This document shows, piece after piece, positions 60,589 through 64,000 of a stretch of DNA of 64,000 nucleotides. Both the position numbers and the translations under genes were made by a program. Numbering within the stretch: position 1 is the first letter of the stretch; every line of letters starts with the position of its first letter. The notes below the pieces were generated by a model. It saw nothing but the letters and a program-made list of their open reading frames with translations, did no database searches and was not told the DNA's origin. The stretch comes from Ostrinia nubilalis (taxonomy: Eukaryota; Arthropoda; Insecta; Lepidoptera; Crambidae), in NCBI RefSeq assembly GCF_963855985.1, contig NC_087093.1, positions 7,757,501-7,821,500 on the forward strand, read 5' to 3'.

Positions 60589-61345
60589 TAAATCTTGGCT
60601 ATGAATGCCGTTCAAACAGGTGATAGGTATTTTGTTTATTTTATTATTTATTTAAAAAAAATATTTTATTTAAAAAACATTGTCTATGAATGCCGTTCAA
60701 AAACAGGTTGTATTTTGTTTAGTTTGACGTATTTTGTATCTTTTCAGGATCTGTGTGCCTACCATGAGTTTACGTTAGGTGAGCTCGCTAGCGAATACGT
60801 CAAAAAATTATATGAAGATTTTATTTCTTGAAAGTAGCCGCTAGGGGCGCTGCACAATATGTCATACATTTAAATGTCATTTTTTTACGCAGTCGCTAGC
60901 GAGCACACCTAACGTAAACTCATGGTAGGCACACTGATCGCTGCAACGCCGACCAAGGCAAAGTGACGCCTGCTATTGATTTATTGCTTATAAAAGGTAA
61001 AATGAGCTTTTTTCAGAACTTTTCCCAATATACTAGATGAACTACCTATATATAAATATTGTCTACGAATGCCGTTAAAAAACAGGTGATATTTTGTTTT
61101 ATTTGACGTATTTTGTATCTATTCAGATCGAATCGCTGCAACGCCGCCAAGGCAAAGTGACGCCTGAAAATTTATATTTACTGCTCATAAAAGGTAACAT
61201 GAGCATTTTTAGATTTTTTATAATTCGGTTAAGCTACTTATAAATCTTGTCGTAAATGTCGTTCAAAAACAGGTGATATTTTGTTTTGTTTGACGTATTT
61301 TGTATCTATTCAGATCGGATCGCTGCAACGCCGGCCAAGGCAAAG
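60589..61345 (+). repeat. Tandem array of about 190-bp units (three and a part)
   Basis: Units begin near 60599 (partial), 60685, 61061 and 61251 with variants of ATGAATGCCGTTCAAAAACA. They continue GTGATATTTTGTTT...TTTGACGTATTTTGTATC..TTCAG, then GATCGCTGCAACGCC and CAAGGCAAAGTGACGCCTG. The second unit is split by the MITE at 60754. The last unit continues into unique GC-rich sequence. Confidence 0.85.
60754..60933. mobile_element. PIF/Harbinger-like MITE with CTG duplication
   Basis: Inverted ends of 41 bp (60754-60794 and 60893-60933, one mismatch) start TGTGCCTACCATGAGTTTAC. CTG flanks both sides (60751-60753 and 60934-60936). Removing 180 bp plus one CTG restores the tandem-unit sequence seen in the other copies, which proves the borders. 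3-bp CWG or TWA target duplications are typical of PIF/Harbinger. Confidence 0.88.
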
Positions 61346-61667
61346 TGACGCCTGCAATTTACAGCCGGCCATTGTGCCGGCTCGTGCGTGCTTCCGACGA
61401 TTGTTGTCGGCAACAAATATGATACGCACTGCAATATGCGTTATTTCATACCCTTCATGCACAACTAGCCGACTTTGCGTCGAGTAACGATAGCTCAGGC
61501 AATTATGTTGGGGAAACAAAAGAATTCGAATTAAAATGATGAAGTTTAGTATGATGCTTATTAAAAATTCAAGAGCATCAAGGTCCTATGTGCACAACAC
61601 ATCATAATTCATAATACATCTGCAAAAGTTCACTTTGGTCTAGTTTATTCGTACTCAATCTCAAGTA
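61346..61667. other. GC-rich continuation of the last tandem unit, then plain sequence
   Basis: 61360-61410 has short hairpins (AGCCGGC..GCCGGCT and CCGAC..GTCGG). No supported gene. Confidence 0.45.
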
Positions 61668-62073
61668 GGGTGGGTGTACCAGTAACAAACCGAATAAGCG
61701 ACATTTTAAAAGTAATTTTGATATTGTGACTCAATTATTACAACAATCATTGCAAAAAAAAGAATTAACTACTCCTTGTCTATCATAGAATCATGATTAA
61801 TAAGCTACTTGTAGCTTATTCCAATTTTCTTAATAGCTGTAAAGTTTATTTTTATTTAACAATCAATGTGGAAAGTCGCAATGTGCCTAAGGTTGACCAG
61901 ATCGTACCAAGTCGTGTTAGTCGCTTTTATTTATGACTAATGATTGGTACAAGTACGGCAGTGCTACCAAACGTAACAAAAGTGGCGGGAAATTCGACAG
62001 ATTGTTAATATTTTGATGTGAAATTAGAAATGGTGTACTACTGGTTCCTGGTGTGGGACTGGTGCACCCACCC
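61668..62073. mobile_element. 406-bp MITE with GGGTGGGTGTACCAGT ends
   Basis: The left end GGGTGGGTGTACCAGT pairs with the right-end reverse complement GGGTGGGTGCACCAGT (one mismatch). TA flanks both sides. The interior has no transposase. A TA duplication suggests a Tc1/mariner-type derivative. Confidence 0.75.
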
Positions 62074-62129
62074 TAGTAACTAATTTAATTTTTTACTAAG
62101 CGTTTCAGTCGAACGATTAGTCGCCCTTA

Positions 62130-62242
62130 GGCTCGAAACGGACGCCCGCACGGTTTCAAACAAAAGTGATTCGTCGCGGGCACCCGCGCTGGGGACTTTC
62201 GTATGAAACCGCGCGGGCGTCCGCTTAACGCAGTTTCAAGCC
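62130..62242. mobile_element. GC-rich MITE with CGGACGCCCG inverted ends
   Basis: ACGGACGCCCGCACGGTTTCA pairs with TGAAACCGCGCGGGCGTCCG across about 50 bp. The outer GGCT.GAAAC and GTTTCAAGCC also pair. Non-coding, directly abutting a Helitron fragment. Confidence 0.7.
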
Positions 62243-62244
62243 AA

Positions 62245-62336
62245 CGCAGGTGCTCACTAAAAACGGATTTTACTAAACTCCACCTCTAAGGGGGTAAAAC
62301 GGGATCCACGCGTACGAAGTCGCGGGCGGCCGCTAG
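62245..62336 (+). mobile_element. Helitron-like element (family A), 3' half
   Basis: Shares GTGCTCACTAA, then GGGGGTAAAACGGGATCCAC and GCGTACGAAGTCGCG, with 1087-1177. It ends CTAG followed by T. The 5' half is missing, cut off next to the GC-rich MITE. Confidence 0.75.
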
Positions 62337-64000
62337 TAAGTTATATAGATTTCAATTTGGTAATCAATGACGAGTGTACCAAACATGCAGGGTCTAATTA
62401 CGAACCGATAGCCAAGTAACACGTGACTGTCTGAAGTGTGCCCGAGCATAGCACGGGTCAAAGTGCGAGCTAACGAACTGGGCGGACGGGCCAAGTGAAC
62501 CGCCGCGGTGCCAAGTGCCAACTAATCAATCATGCCCCGCAAACGCCCCATTACAATTTCGGGGCTTAAGACGATGCAAACGCTCTGATTTGATTTTAAT
62601 TGCGTTAAAGATGAAAATTTTATTAGAGCTTCTATGTTTAGTCTAGACTGCGAAGTATTTTGTTACCGTTTGTTTATAAAATTCTACAATAATTAAAATT
62701 AAATAAAGGGCAAGATAAGTGAGAGAGCGTGGGTAGGTACAAAGTTATTTATAAACGTATACATTTATTTTTAAAGGTCATAACACTGACATTTGCACAC
62801 GGATTTACATGAATTTAGAGTGCCAACAGGGTGGCTGAAAGTGGTGACTGAGTTTGTAGCAACGATACTTTTCAGTACTTGCCAAATGTTGGTCTCGAAG
62901 CGCTGGTAGGGCAATATGAGAAAAAAAATCTTTAAATATTGGACGATTTATAAGCACTATTTAACAATCTAACAATACAAAAAACATGACTTTTTCCTTT
63001 GCGTTATGGAACTCTAAAAACTAGAGCCCCACTCGTGCAGCACCGTTCATACTCGCAAGTCAAGCGACAGGTGACAGACACCATCCAAACGGGGTTTCCC
63101 AGCTTTTCCTAAAATGTCACCAGCACAGTTGGCATTGCAAAACCACTAAAAATTCACTAGTTATATTTTTGCAAAGGAATTGTTTTGATTGGAAGAATCT
63201 ATAGACATTTTGACGTCTGAGTTTAAGTGCACTATTAAATGTATTAAGTTTAAAAAACCGTGTAAAATAAAACAGTAAAACAAACAATCCGGCGTAACAG
63301 TCTGCACTATAATATAGCCTTTCTCGGCTTACGTCGAAATCGTCCCCATCCCACCCAAGAGTTCTTGAAGCTTACAACTCAATTTCCTTTAGCAAAGCCA
63401 GGATCAACGAAGGTAAACGCTCCTTAGCTATTTTATGAATACATCATGCCTTGGAAATACTTAAAATGTTTACAAAAATCGTTCTACGCGGGAGGCTCTC
63501 GCGGCGAATTGAATGACTGCGTGGTAAATAACTTTTCAATATCACTGAAGAAGAAAATTCATTCATATACAGTAGGTAACTATAAAGAGCTTTGGTTCAA
63601 ACTAAAGTTTGTAATCGTTGTGATACGTTATAATTACGTATGCCTACTAATTTCATAAAATGCAATGATGCAGTTAGATTTTTTTAAATCATAACCGCGC
63701 TCGTAGCATTTTTATGTCTGTTCGTGTTAGGTCAAGTTTTAATGAGTCCTCAAAATATTCAACTTTACAATTAAGACTAAGTCGTAAATAAGGGGTTCAG
63801 AAACGAAAAAACACCTAAGAAAAGTACATTTTGCAAACAGGTGAAAATTGGCTCGAACGTATAGGCTAAGTGCCACGTTACTTTTATTCGCCGTAAGATT
63901 TATGATCCAATTTTTATTTGACATTTCATTACTGTTTATATTTTTCGGAATACTCTTTTCATTTGTGTTTTAACAAAATGGCTTTAGCAACGAACGCTAT
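62337..64000. other. Stretch without supported gene
   Basis: Short frames only, with no recognised domain or repeat. The region near 62400-62570 is GC-richer. Confidence 0.45.

Noticed and set aside
1..64000. CRISPR arrays, bacterial operons, integrons or prophage
   Set aside because: Composition, repeat families and absence of coding density are those of insect nuclear DNA. No spaced short direct-repeat array was seen.

Overview
This window looks like lepidopteran (moth or butterfly) nuclear DNA, probably intergenic or deep-intronic. It is AT-rich and contains no convincing host protein-coding gene, tRNA or rRNA. What it does hold is a dense collection of repeats typical of Lepidoptera: Helitron-like elements (TC at the 5' end; GC hairpin, then CTAG or CTGG, at the 3' end), terminal-inverted-repeat MITEs, 3' ends of RTE-like and CR1/Jockey-like LINEs, a MULE remnant and a Ty3-type LTR element. 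The family names rest on sequence motifs recognised by eye. No database search was possible.

Layout. 1-6.8 kb: a Helitron copy, then a decayed MULE-like transposon that keeps the SWIM zinc-finger C-terminus of its transposase, then mostly unique DNA. 6.8-9.6 kb: two 5'-truncated LINE tails on the minus strand. 13.2-15.6 kb: a 95-bp near-perfect foldback, a composite repeat and two MITEs. 17.06-19.72 kb: a very young, internally rearranged LTR retrotransposon. 20-28.7 kb: MITEs, two adjacent perfect hairpins, RTE tails and a Helitron. 30.9-31.7 kb: a 690-bp TA-flanked inverted-repeat element. 35.7-38.1 kb: Helitron, MITE and retroposon fragments. 42.2-42.8 kb: a 282-bp direct repeat. 49.5-51.1 kb: a 1.6-kb element with 28-bp terminal repeats, containing a truncated Helitron and paired hairpins. 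52 kb: an 86-bp duplicated segment. 55-62.4 kb: more MITEs and a 190-bp tandem array split by a Harbinger-like MITE.

The most notable object is the LTR element at 17065-19715. It has a 4-bp target duplication (GACC), a PBS complementary to tRNA-Trp, a Gag ORF on the minus strand and an integrase ORF on the plus strand. A 399-bp portion of its 5' LTR is inverted relative to the 3' LTR, with no difference found by eye. tRNA-Trp priming and a 4-bp TSD point to the CsRn1/Kamikaze group of Ty3 elements. Protease, reverse transcriptase and RNase H are missing. The element therefore cannot be autonomous, and it carries identical inverted arms that could make double-stranded RNA.

Outside the repeats, several moderately GC-rich unique islands (about 10.3, 20.6, 44.1 and 48.3 kb) have homeodomain-, forkhead- or POU-type words. 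They could be cis-regulatory DNA of a neighbouring gene, but that is only a guess from composition.
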